Shown here: piece by piece, positions 27,438 to 35,561 of the stretch
Position numbering within the stretch: the stretch's first letter is position 1
Layout of the letters: each line of letters starts with the position of its first letter
Source of the DNA: Halopiger aswanensis
GTDB lineage: Archaea > Halobacteriota > Halobacteria > Halobacteriales > Natrialbaceae
Reading direction: 5' to 3'
Assembly: GCF_003610195.1 (NCBI RefSeq)
Contig: NZ_RAPO01000001.1
Span: 310,001-374,000, forward strand
Length of the DNA: 64,000 bases
The notes under the pieces: model-generated
What the model saw: only the letters and a program-made list of their open reading frames with translations
What the model was told of the DNA's origin: nothing
Databases searched by the model: none
Program-made: the position numbers and the translations under genes

Positions 27438-27457
27438 TTCTGAAGGTTAATTCAGAA
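27438..27457. repeat. Inverted repeat, 7-bp arms
   Basis: TTCTGAA (27438-27444), spacer GGTTAA, TTCAGAA (27451-27457). The arms are exact reverse complements. It lies upstream of the TATA-like box of the 602-aa beta-helix gene and could be an operator. Confidence 0.5.
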
Positions 27458-27562
27458 AATAATCGATGTTCGCACACGGAATTATACTAGTTGTCGATAC
27501 GGCGAATCGGCTCGGAACCGATGGTTACGCGGCGATCTGGCCGATCGAGCGAACTGTTTCAC

Positions 27563-27585
27563 GCCGGTAATACGCTATTACCGGC
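27563..27585. repeat. Perfect intergenic palindrome, 10-bp arms
   Basis: Arms GCCGGTAATA (27563-27572) and TATTACCGGC (27576-27585) around CGC. Related imperfect copies are at 146-163, 231-248 and 54316-54333. It is not followed by a T-tract on either strand, so an ordinary archaeal terminator is unlikely. Confidence 0.55.
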
Positions 27586-27990
27586 CTATTTCGACCACAG
27601 CGGACGGAATCGGCGGCACACAGCGACGGTGATCGGTACGATTTTGCACGGCACGTCTCTCGACCCCGCCGAATCGGATCGCAGCGACTCGAGGCTCCAT
27701 CGACGGGGAGCGATCGGAACAGCGTGAAGCGTCACGAACTATCGGCCGTTAATACACAGAACGCGGTGGAACGGTGCTAACGGACGAAAAACGACAGAAA
27801 AGTGACGACGAAAAATCGCGAAAACGGCGAGCGGCGGAGGGGAGAACGTCGGCGGGGGAGTCGGTGGAGGGCTGACGGTGTCGAGTGGAGTCGGTGGCGG
27901 ACCGGCAGCGTCAGCGGGGACCGAAGAGTCGGGAATCGGGTCCCGGCGGGGATGCGTCGGGAGTCAGTCGGAGTGGACGCGCGAGTTGCG

Positions 27991-28938
27991 TTAGTTGTCG
28001 CCGCTGGCAGCTTCTTCGGGGCTGGTCGGGACGCCGCTCGGGATGAACGCCTCGGGTTCGGTGCCGGTGTTCTCGAGCTGGACGTTCGAGCCGGCGTGTT
28101 CGGCGATGCCGGCCTGCTCGTCGTAGTCGGAGTCGGTGACGACGACGTCGGTCGGGTTGCCGTTCGCGCCCGCATCGATTGCGGTGTGGGCGCCGTTCAT
28201 CTCGATCTGGCAGTTGTCAATTTCGATCGTGCCAGGGGCCCAGGCCCAGATCCCGCGGCCCTGGTAGCCTTCCTGGTTGTCGACGTAGACGCTCGAGTTC
28301 GTGACCTTACAGCCTTCAGAGGCCACGCGGAAGTGCGAGATACGGCAGTTCGCGGCGAAGCTCCGGTCGATGTGGAGGGTGCCGCCGCCGTTGCTTCCGG
28401 GGGCGGAGCCGTAGATCGCGTTGTCGGCGAACTTCTGGATGTTCAGGTGCTTGAAGTCGATGTGACCGGAGTGGTTCGGGTCGACCCAGAAGGCGGTCTG
28501 ACCGTGCCCGGTGTCGGCGCCGTTACGGCCGTCGGAGCCGTCACCGAGGTAGACGTTCTCGATCGTGCTCGAGCCGCCCTCGTCACAGATGCCGAAGGTG
28601 GCGGAGCCGGTGCCGGAGGTGTTCTTGCCCTTGAATCCGATGTTGCGGATGGTCCAGTCGGAACCGTACGCGCTGATGACGATGTCACCGCCGGTGGTCA
28701 TGTCGATCAACTTGTTCTCCCACGTCTCGCCGGAGCCGACCTGGATGGTCTGGCCCGTGGCCTCGACGACCTCGTAGTCGTCCTGGCTCTGGGCGGCAAC
28801 CGTGCCGGCAGCGCCGACGGAGGTCGCCGCGGTCGCGACCGCAGCGAGCGAGCGAACGTAGTTGCGGCGGCTTAATCCGGAATTACGGCCTGTAGTCGGA
28901 GCGGATTCCGTGTCGGTCGTACGGGGATTCTGCGCCAT
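27991..28938 (-). CDS. Tat-exported parallel beta-helix protein
   Basis: 315 aa. The N-terminus has a twin-arginine signal LSRRNYVRSLAA (about 23-34) and a cleavage-like region GTVAAQSQ. The mature part parallels the N-terminal 300 residues of the 602-aa neighbour almost motif by motif: ATGQTIQVGSGETWENKLIDMTTG, WTIRNIGFKGKN, STIENVYLGDG, and the same C-terminal GVPTSPEEAA. It lacks the three C-terminal repeat domains, so the pair arose by duplication with loss or gain of the tail. Likely a secreted carbohydrate-binding or structural protein. Its TATA-like GTTTATG lies 26 nt upstream of the ATG. Confidence 0.85.
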   Translation of the reverse strand: MAQNPRTTDTESAPTTGRNSGLSRRNYVRSLAAVATAATSVGAAGTVAAQSQDDYEVVEATGQTIQVGSGETWENKLIDMTTGGDIVISAYGSDWTIRNIGFKGKNTSGTGSATFGICDEGGSSTIENVYLGDGSDGRNGADTGHGQTAFWVDPNHSGHIDFKHLNIQKFADNAIYGSAPGSNGGGTLHIDRSFAANCRISHFRVASEGCKVTNSSVYVDNQEGYQGRGIWAWAPGTIEIDNCQIEMNGAHTAIDAGANGNPTDVVVTDSDYDEQAGIAEHAGSNVQLENTGTEPEAFIPSGVPTSPEEAASGDN

Positions 28939-29250
28939 ACACTTGCGTAACCTGGCCTTGCACTCATAAACTTTTCCTTGGGAATATGGATTAAATTTAC
29001 AGAATATATTTGTAACACTATGGATTTGGGTACAATCTACGGCGGTTCGTTCACGAACATATGAACGAATACCGGTCGAAACGGTCGTCGTAACATCGTG
29101 TTTTTCGGGTAAATAGCTTATTACCGCGGCCGAGAGCGCTTCTACCGGCCACTTTCTCGAGGGAGGACGAAGGGGCCGAGACCGGTCGACCGACGACCGT
29201 TTCTGTCAAACGAGCGATCGAACTGGAGAATAGGAGTCGATTATCGCCGA
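28939..29250. other. Intergenic region upstream of the 315-aa beta-helix gene
   Basis: Contains that gene's TATA-like box (about 28962-28970), the shared AT-rich element, and GGTAAATAGCTTATTACC (29109-29126), an imperfect inverted repeat related in sequence to the palindrome at 27563. No gene is seen. Confidence 0.4.
28991..29001 (-). promoter_or_regulatory. Shared upstream element of the two beta-helix genes, copy 2
   Basis: TTAAATTTACA on the plus strand, 53-63 nt from ATG 28938, matching copy 1 in sequence and distance. It overlaps TTACA-8 nt-TGTAA (28997-29014), a short inverted repeat absent from copy 1. Confidence 0.5.
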
Positions 29251-30477
29251 TCACCAAGTGTCCTGCTCGGCGAAGGTCACGGTCCAGTTCGCGGGGTCGG
29301 CGATCGCGCGGCCGGCGACGGTCCACTCGTGGCCGCCGTCGTCCGCGAGCGGATACGTTACCTGGGTCGTCGGCTGGGTCACCTTCGAAAACGGCAGCGA
29401 CTGATCCGACCGAAAGCCGAACTGGCCCAGCAGGGCAGGGTCGACCGCGCGCCCGCTCGTCGCGAGCAGCGCCGCGTCGCGCCGGTCCTCGAGCACGCGA
29501 GCGAGGATCGCCTCGAGGCCGTCGCGTCGCTCGCGCGTTCGCACCAGCGGGACGATGTCGGTCAGGCAGGTTTCTTTCGTCCCGTCCTCGGTTCGCGTGC
29601 CGGTGATGACGCCGGCGATGGGCTCGCCGTCGCGGCTCGCGACGTAGGCGTCGTAGGTCCACTTGGGGTTCTCGAAGCGCCACTCGTAGAACGTCTCGTC
29701 GCGGTGTGCGTGTACGGTGCCGGGAATCGCCTGCTCGTAGAGGTCGACGAACTGGTCGACGGGGACGTCCGCGAACCGGCGAACGACGACGTCCGTCGGC
29801 GGATCGGCCAGCTGGTCGCGCGCACGGAAGTACGCCGCTGCGACCGGGCCTGCGGCCGTTGCAAGCCGCTCGAGGCGCCCGTGGCCGTCGCCGTCGACCA
29901 GTGCGTCGGGGCGCTGGACGCGATAGTAGGTGGGCACCTCCTCGACGATCCGCCAGCCGTGTTTCAGGCTGCCCGACAGCGTCGCCTCGTTGGGGAAGTT
30001 GAAGAACAGGTCGGCGTCCCGGTCCCGGTACCGTTCCTTGAGCCGCTCGGTCGTCCGCGAGTAGAGCCCGCGCCGGCGGTGGTCCTCGTGGACCATGACG
30101 TCGGCCGGCTGGAGCGCCCGGAGCGTCCGCTCGCCCGCGCGCAGTTCCAGCGCGAAGCTCGGTTTGGTGCCGACGACCCGCCCCTCGTGGGTCGCGACGA
30201 TCATCGGCACGTGATCGACGTAGGGGTTGTCCTCGTACTTCCACCGGAACCACTCGTCGTCGCGGTCGCCTAACACCTGATCGTACAGCTCGAGGAAGTC
30301 CTCCCTGTCGTCGGGTTCGTAGGGACGGATCGTGTACGGGTCGTCTTCGGTCGCCGCCTCGTCGGGCTGTGAGTCGCGTTCTCGTTCGGTCTCTGCCCCT
30401 GACTGTGTCTCGGTGGTCCGGTCGCTATTCGCCGTTTCCGCGTCCGATTTCGTTCGGTTTGATGAGTCCGTTGCCAT
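29251..30477 (-). CDS. GNAT family N-acetyltransferase
   Basis: 408 aa. After a 45-residue Asp/Glu/Thr-rich tail comes YTIRPYEPDDREDFLELYDQ, the start of a GNAT domain, with the acetyl-CoA loop VHEDHRRRGLYSR (about 112-124). A second GNAT-like half and a C-terminal beta domain follow, as in Acetyltransf_9 (Eis-like) proteins. Acceptor unknown; in this island a sugar amine is plausible. Its ATG (30477) lies 6 nt after the stop of the CoA-transferase gene, so the two probably share an mRNA driven from the ATAACAAA box at 31740. Confidence 0.84.
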   Translation of the reverse strand: MATDSSNRTKSDAETANSDRTTETQSGAETERERDSQPDEAATEDDPYTIRPYEPDDREDFLELYDQVLGDRDDEWFRWKYEDNPYVDHVPMIVATHEGRVVGTKPSFALELRAGERTLRALQPADVMVHEDHRRRGLYSRTTERLKERYRDRDADLFFNFPNEATLSGSLKHGWRIVEEVPTYYRVQRPDALVDGDGHGRLERLATAAGPVAAAYFRARDQLADPPTDVVVRRFADVPVDQFVDLYEQAIPGTVHAHRDETFYEWRFENPKWTYDAYVASRDGEPIAGVITGTRTEDGTKETCLTDIVPLVRTRERRDGLEAILARVLEDRRDAALLATSGRAVDPALLGQFGFRSDQSLPFSKVTQPTTQVTYPLADDGGHEWTVAGRAIADPANWTVTFAEQDTW

Positions 30478-30483
30478 GGTCGT

Positions 30484-31710
30484 TCAATCGTCCTGTGACT
30501 GATCTTGCGAAACTTCGAACGATTCCGTCTCTCCGTCGCCGACGTCGGGTTCGGGTGGCTGTGCGATATCGACTCCGAGGAGCTCGTCCCGGTGTTCGTC
30601 CAGCAGCGGCGCGCGGTCGCCCGGCTCGGGCGGCGTCTTGGCCATCTTGATCGGCGTGCCGGCGATCGTCACGGTCTCGTCGGCTTCCGGGAGGTCGGCC
30701 TCGACGAGCATCTCCCGCTGCTGGGCGTGCTCGCAGTCGTAGATGTCGGCGACGTCCTGAACTGGACCGCAGGGGACGGAGCCGTTGAGCGTCTCGAGGA
30801 CGTCCGCGGCCGATTGGGAGCTGACCCACGCCGCGATCGCCTCGCGCAGTTCGTCGCGGTGCTCGAGCCGATCCGACGCGTCGGCGTAGTCGACGGCCCA
30901 CTCGGGTTTGCCCATGTGCTCACAGAGGTTCTGCCAGTGCCGGTCGGTGAGCGCGGCGATGACGACGTAGCCGTCCTCGGCTTCGAAGGCGTTGTACGGG
31001 AACAGCGTCGGATGGGAGTTGCCGTTTCGCTTGGGGACCTCGCCGGTGTAGGAGTACTGGTAGACCGCCCGCTCGGCGAGACTCACCATCGAGTCGTACA
31101 TCGCCGTATCGACGAACTGCCCGACGCCCGTTCGCTCCCGGTAGTGCAGCGCCGCGAGGATGTTGACCGCGTGCAACACGCCGGTGAAGATGTCGCCGAC
31201 GCCGAACCCGACCTTCGTCGGCGGGCCGTCCGGCTGGCCGGTCTGGTGCATCACGCCGCCCATCGCCTGCGCGACGAGGTCGAACGCCGGCTCGTCCTGT
31301 TTGGGACTCTCGCCGGTTCGGGGATCGCCGAACCCGCGCATCGCCGCGTAGACGAGTTGCGGGTTGCGCTCGGCGAGTCGCTCGTACTCGAGGTCGAACT
31401 TCGCCATCGTCCCGGCCCGGTAGTTCTCGACGACGACATCCGCCGCGTCGACGAGCGACAGGAAATCCTCGCGATCGTCTTCGTCGGTGAAATCGAGCTC
31501 GAGGCTTCGTTTCCCGCGGTTGATGCTCTGAAAGTAGCCACCGAAGCTATCGTCCTCGTCGTGGAACGGGGGCGTTTCGCGGACGAAATCCCCGCCCGGC
31601 GGTTCGATTTTCACGACGTCTGCGCCCAGGTCAGCGAGCAACATCGTGCAGTACGGTCCGCCGAGCACGCGGGTCAGGTCGAGCACGCGGACGTCGTCGA
31701 GAGCGCTCAT
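30484..31710 (-). CDS. Family III CoA-transferase (CaiB/BaiF)
   Basis: 408 aa from ATG 31710 (MSALDDVRVLDLTRVLGGP). Family III features are present: GPYCTMLLADLGADVVKIEPPGGD, NRGKRSLELD, the stretch VVVENYRAGTM, GDIFTGVLHA and GVGQFVDTAMYDSM. These enzymes move CoA between carboxylic acids through an aspartyl-CoA intermediate; oxalate, succinate, carnitine and mesaconate types exist and the substrate cannot be told here. No other acyl-CoA gene is near. An ATAACAAA box lies 30 nt upstream of the ATG. The presence of this gene in a glycan island is odd; the downstream acetyltransferase may be functionally linked. Confidence 0.88.
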   Translation of the reverse strand: MSALDDVRVLDLTRVLGGPYCTMLLADLGADVVKIEPPGGDFVRETPPFHDEDDSFGGYFQSINRGKRSLELDFTDEDDREDFLSLVDAADVVVENYRAGTMAKFDLEYERLAERNPQLVYAAMRGFGDPRTGESPKQDEPAFDLVAQAMGGVMHQTGQPDGPPTKVGFGVGDIFTGVLHAVNILAALHYRERTGVGQFVDTAMYDSMVSLAERAVYQYSYTGEVPKRNGNSHPTLFPYNAFEAEDGYVVIAALTDRHWQNLCEHMGKPEWAVDYADASDRLEHRDELREAIAAWVSSQSAADVLETLNGSVPCGPVQDVADIYDCEHAQQREMLVEADLPEADETVTIAGTPIKMAKTPPEPGDRAPLLDEHRDELLGVDIAQPPEPDVGDGETESFEVSQDQSQDD

Positions 31711-31739
31711 AATCGTCAACACCGACGGGAAAATGTGGT

Positions 31740-31747
31740 TTTGTTAT
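31740..31747 (-). promoter_or_regulatory. ATAACAAA box upstream of the CoA-transferase/GNAT operon
   Basis: The minus strand reads CCATAACAAAACC. Its 3' end is 30 nt from ATG 31710, the position of a TATA box for a leaderless mRNA. Confidence 0.65.
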
Positions 31748-31774
31748 GGCTACTGTTTTCAGTTCTACGACGGC

Positions 31775-33571
31775 TTACGACTCGCTAGCAACGGCGTACA
31801 TCTCGTACTCCTCGTTGGAGATCACCTTATCGGCCGCTGGGTCGGTCTCGACGCCCGCAACGGCCTCTTCGCTGACATCGAGCCCTCGATAAACATCCGT
31901 TTCCCGCGTTTCGTCGAACGCCGAGATAGTGAGATAGTAGTCGACACCGCGGTAGGCGCCGCTATAGTTGCCGGCTTCGAACTGTTCGGGGTCGACCGTG
32001 CCGCTCGAGAACGCCGCGCCGCTCAGGGGAGCCTCTTCCTGGCCCTCGAGGCCGTTGATCCCGTGATCGTACCGGTAGGGATCGTACCCCAGGCCGACGT
32101 AGGGTTGATCGCCGGCCGTGTGCTCGAAGCTCGACTCGTAGCCGCTGAACTGCTCGTCGGTGACGTGCTGTGTCGGGCTGTAGATCAGCGGCGAGGCGTA
32201 GACGGTCACCAGTCCGAGCACGAGGAGCGCGCCGAGGCCGACCGACGCCACCACGTTCGCACCCGGCGTCGTGATGTACCGCGAGAGGCCGCCGATCGCG
32301 TGTGCCAGCGCGACGCCGCCGAGGATCGTCAGGACGACGTAGATGAACCCGACCTGCCGGAACGCCATCGTGGGCGTCCCGACGAAGTAGAGCGCGAACA
32401 TGATTCCGAGCGGGATCAGTCCGAGGCCGAAGTACGTGACGAACGTCGACGCCTCGCGGTCGGTCCGGGTCCAGCCGATCCAGGTCGCCAGCACGAACAG
32501 CCCCGCAACGAGGCCGATCACCGCCGCGTCGAGGAACATCTTGACGAATAGTTCGGCGATGCTACCGCCGATTTCGGTCAACGAGGTCCCGCGCTGATCG
32601 ACCTCCTGGCTAGCGCCGATGTCCGCGGAGAGCACGCCCTCGACGAGGGTCGTCACGGCGTTCCGGAACCGCTCGTTGGCGAGCGCCCAGACCGTGAACA
32701 TCCCGCCGAGCACGACCGTTTGAACGTAGGTCGTCGGGTGCTCGAGGATGGGGTGGTCGTCGTACCGGCGTCGGGCGAGAAACTGGACGCCGGCGATAGC
32801 ACCCACGAGGACGACGACGTTGACCATCTGCTGGAGGTGGACCAGCAACAAGCCGGTAGCAGTGAGGTAGACGAGGGCGCTGAACGGGGAGAGACCGAAC
32901 GGGAGCCGTTCGACCGTCGACCGGCGACGGAGGTACGTCACGAACGCGAAGATCACGACGGGAACGAGAAACAGCGCGTTCGAGTTGGTGTGGACGCCCA
33001 TGTGCGTCGCGACGTTGTTGATCGGCAGGACCATCCACGCGACGATCGCCGCGCAGCCGGCCGCCAGCCCGGTGTTGTCGATCTCTCGAGCGGCCAGCGG
33101 AGCGAAGAGCAGGAAGGGGACGAACAGGAAGACGATGGTAAACAGCAGCGCCCGCTCGATCGAGACGCCCCCGATGTAGTGGACGACCGCTGCCAGCGAG
33201 TGAGCGCCGGGATAGATCAACTCGTGGGGCGCCATATTGCCGGTGACGATGTCCCGCGTCCACCCGAGGTGCGTCAGTGCGTCGCCCATCCCGGCGAACC
33301 GGTAGTTCCGGATTACGGGGAGACTCACGATCGCCGTCACCGCCAGGCTACCGAGCCCGATGGCAATCCCTTGCTCGCGGCCGCGACAGCCGAGCGCACC
33401 GGGGAGGGCGATCGCCAACCCGATCCCCAGGCCGACCCACGTCGCCGTCGGCGTCGCCGTATACAGCGACGCCTCGTACGCGGTCGCGGGGTTCGCTCGC
33501 GCTACGAGGATTCCGACTGCGACGGCGACGAAGCCGACGGCGAACGCTGCGTCGAGTTTCGTCCGATTCAT
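31775..33571 (-). CDS. Polytopic membrane protein, possibly GT-C-like, of the glycan island
   Basis: 598 aa with about twelve to thirteen hydrophobic helices and a soluble C-terminal domain of about 130 residues (from about 465) facing the outside. The first large loop carries YRFAGMGDALTHLGWTRDI; an acidic motif in that loop is typical of GT-C glycosyltransferases that use dolichol-linked sugars, but the family is not certain. The end of the protein (AFDETRETDVYRGLDVS) is hydrophilic and acidic. A candidate leader mini-ORF (33568-33627) stops on its ATG, with GGTGAT about 8 nt upstream of the start, and an ATAACAAA box lies further upstream. It may be a polymerase, sugar transferase or flippase-like component. 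Confidence 0.75.
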   Translation of the reverse strand: MNRTKLDAAFAVGFVAVAVGILVARANPATAYEASLYTATPTATWVGLGIGLAIALPGALGCRGREQGIAIGLGSLAVTAIVSLPVIRNYRFAGMGDALTHLGWTRDIVTGNMAPHELIYPGAHSLAAVVHYIGGVSIERALLFTIVFLFVPFLLFAPLAAREIDNTGLAAGCAAIVAWMVLPINNVATHMGVHTNSNALFLVPVVIFAFVTYLRRRSTVERLPFGLSPFSALVYLTATGLLLVHLQQMVNVVVLVGAIAGVQFLARRRYDDHPILEHPTTYVQTVVLGGMFTVWALANERFRNAVTTLVEGVLSADIGASQEVDQRGTSLTEIGGSIAELFVKMFLDAAVIGLVAGLFVLATWIGWTRTDREASTFVTYFGLGLIPLGIMFALYFVGTPTMAFRQVGFIYVVLTILGGVALAHAIGGLSRYITTPGANVVASVGLGALLVLGLVTVYASPLIYSPTQHVTDEQFSGYESSFEHTAGDQPYVGLGYDPYRYDHGINGLEGQEEAPLSGAAFSSGTVDPEQFEAGNYSGAYRGVDYYLTISAFDETRETDVYRGLDVSEEAVAGVETDPAADKVISNEEYEMYAVASES

Positions 33572-33627
33572 CGCCCGTCATCACCCCCTGCTCGAGGGTC
33601 GATAGCGGCGTCGATACGAATACGCAT
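33568..33627 (-). other. Candidate leaderless mini-ORF (19 codons) coupled to the membrane protein gene
   Basis: ATG 33627 lies 31 nt after the ATAACAAA box (33658-33665). The frame encodes MRIRIDAAIDPRAGGDDGR and stops at a TGA that overlaps the ATG at 33571 (ATGA). A Shine-Dalgarno-like GGTGAT lies within the mini-ORF. The arrangement predicts translation of the membrane protein by reinitiation. Confidence 0.5.
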
Positions 33628-34059
33628 GGGTTGGCCTGAGCGTCCTCGATAGCGTGGTTTGTTATGCGGCTCCTATCGGCTGGCGTCGTCCGAGCGGCAG
33701 CTACTCCCCTCGAGCGCGGCTGCTCGCGTTTCCCGGTCGCTGTCGGGCGCCGCTACACGCCCGATCGCCGCCGTGGCTCCCAATGGTCCGTTTCGGCCGT
33801 ACGCCAGCCGCTGCGAGAGGACCGGTGACGGACGAGTCGGACTCGAGCGAACCCCGACAGGCGACCGGCGAACCGGGGTCGGGTGCTCGGGCCGCTACCG
33901 CGGGTCCGTCGTTCGTCCCGATCGACCGCTGAGGCATCGGCTAATTCACCGTACGGCGCCGTTGTCAGCGGCCGACCGGCGGCTACGCACCGATTTCACG
34001 GCGGCGAACCGAGAACGGTGCTGCAGGTTTTTGTAGCCGTTCGTAGTCCAGTACACGGT
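33628..34059. other. Intergenic region between the membrane protein and the PP-loop gene
   Basis: Holds the ATAACAAA box at 33658-33665 on the minus strand and, on the plus strand, TTTTTGTA (34027-34034) about 26 nt before the GTG at 34060. Arg/Ser-rich open frames between them are probably chance. Confidence 0.4.
33658..33665 (-). promoter_or_regulatory. ATAACAAA box upstream of the mini-ORF/membrane protein unit
   Basis: The minus strand reads GCATAACAAACC. It is 31 nt from the mini-ORF ATG (33627) and 87 nt from the main ATG (33571), so the mini-ORF start matches the usual spacing. Confidence 0.65.
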
Positions 34060-35388
34060 GTGTCATCGATTGCCATCGACCGTCTCGAGACCGACGGCTC
34101 GACTATCGAGTGCGAAATTCGTCCCTCGGCCGACCTCGAGCGATTCTTCACGGGCGAGCCGTTCCGAATCAACTACGACTGCGCCATCGAGGACGTTCCC
34201 GACGGCGTCCTCGCGATTCCGGTCCTCGCGAACGTCTGTCCGGTCGCGTGGGCCAACGGCGCGGACGTCTACGTCGACGAAGTCGATGCGACCTTCGCGC
34301 GGGCGCTCGAGGACGTCAAGGCCAGCCTGCTCGGGATGTACGACTTCCTCGAGGGTGGAACGCTGTACGCAAAGCGGACGATCGACGCGGAACCGGCCTC
34401 CGGTGCTGCAGCCGCCGACGGCAGCGACAGCGCCCTCCTCTTTACCGGCGGCGTCGACTCCACCTGCTCGTACGTCCGCCACCGCGACGAGTCGCCGACG
34501 CTCGTGAGCATCCGCGGTTGGACCATCGCCCCCGACGACTCGGGCGCCGAGGACTGGCGCCACCTCCGCGAGCGCGTCTCGTCGTTCGCCGCCGAGCGCG
34601 ACCTCGAGACCGCCTTCGTCGAGACGAACGCGCTCGAGGCGCTGGACCACGCGATGCTGCTGGCCCACTACAAGCGGTTCGTCGACGGCGCCTGGTACAG
34701 CTCCGTCGGCCACGGGCTCGGCCTGCTCGGCCTCTGTGCGCCGATGGCCGCCGCCCGCGGGATCGAGGACCTGTACGTCGCGGCGACCCACTGGGACGGG
34801 ATCGACCTCGAGTGGGGGTCGCGGCCCGATATCGACGAGTACGTCCGCTGGACGGGCACCGAGTGCCACCACGACGCCTACGACCTCACCCGTCAGGAGC
34901 GACTGGACGTCATCGCCGACTACGTCGAGAGCGAGGCGCCGGGGCTCGAACTTCAGACCTGCAACGCGCGCATGGACGGCAACTGCGGCGCCTGCGAGAA
35001 GTGCTATCGGACCGCCGTCGGCCTTCGACTCTCCGGTCTGGAGCCGACGGCCCACGGCTACCCGTTCGCCGAGGACGACTACGCCGAGATCCGCCGCGCG
35101 CTCGAGGGCGGCGAGTGGGTCCTCGGTCAGGACGAGCGGTACATGTGGGCCGACATCCGCGATCGGATCCGCGAGGCCGACCCCGAACCGGAATCTCCCC
35201 GGGAGCAGGCCTTCTTCGAGTGGCTACTTCAGGCCGATCTCGAGGCCCTCGTCGACGAGGCCGAACCGCCGCTGTCCCATCGACTTTTCCGCGCGGGCGC
35301 GAGAAACGCACCGACGCCGGTGTACAACGCCGCGTATCCGGTGCTGACGACGGCGAAAAACGGATTGGATCGCATCCGCGGACGGTAG
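34060..35388 (+). CDS. PP-loop ATPase-like protein (QueC/N-type adenine nucleotide alpha hydrolase fold) with a cysteine cluster
   Basis: 442 aa if the GTG at 34060 (VSSIAIDRLE) is used; it lies about 26 nt after TTTTTGTA. The P-loop LLFTGGVDSTCS (about 127-138) is the SGGxDS motif of enzymes that adenylate a substrate. Around 301-315 the cysteines in CNARMDGNCGACEKC could bind zinc, as in QueC. The N-terminal 100 residues form an unfamiliar beta-rich domain, and the C-terminus is helical. It is not a normal QueC (about 230 aa). A sugar-modifying amidotransferase or ligase role is possible from context, but the substrate is unknown. Confidence 0.8.
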   Translation: MSSIAIDRLETDGSTIECEIRPSADLERFFTGEPFRINYDCAIEDVPDGVLAIPVLANVCPVAWANGADVYVDEVDATFARALEDVKASLLGMYDFLEGGTLYAKRTIDAEPASGAAAADGSDSALLFTGGVDSTCSYVRHRDESPTLVSIRGWTIAPDDSGAEDWRHLRERVSSFAAERDLETAFVETNALEALDHAMLLAHYKRFVDGAWYSSVGHGLGLLGLCAPMAAARGIEDLYVAATHWDGIDLEWGSRPDIDEYVRWTGTECHHDAYDLTRQERLDVIADYVESEAPGLELQTCNARMDGNCGACEKCYRTAVGLRLSGLEPTAHGYPFAEDDYAEIRRALEGGEWVLGQDERYMWADIRDRIREADPEPESPREQAFFEWLLQADLEALVDEAEPPLSHRLFRAGARNAPTPVYNAAYPVLTTAKNGLDRIRGR

Positions 35389-35561
35389 CCGACCGTCTCG
35401 CTGACGGGACTCCGTCCTGTCACTGGCGCCGTTCCCGATGCGCGATTGAGACCGTCCGCTCGAGCAGAGTGCTGGGAGACGGCGGCGAAAACGCGGATCG
35501 AGCGCTCGAGTCGCCCTATTCTGCCGCAGATTACGTCCCGACCGCGAGAACCAAAAGTGGA

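Larger units (their letters stand above)
27362..27990. other. Intergenic region with inverted repeats
   Basis: Besides the promoter of the 602-aa gene it holds an inverted repeat TTCTGAA-6 nt-TTCAGAA (27438-27457), 77-96 nt upstream of that gene, and a perfect palindrome GCCGGTAATA-CGC-TATTACCGGC (27563-27585). The remaining 400 bp up to the stop of the next gene shows no credible ORF. Confidence 0.5.
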
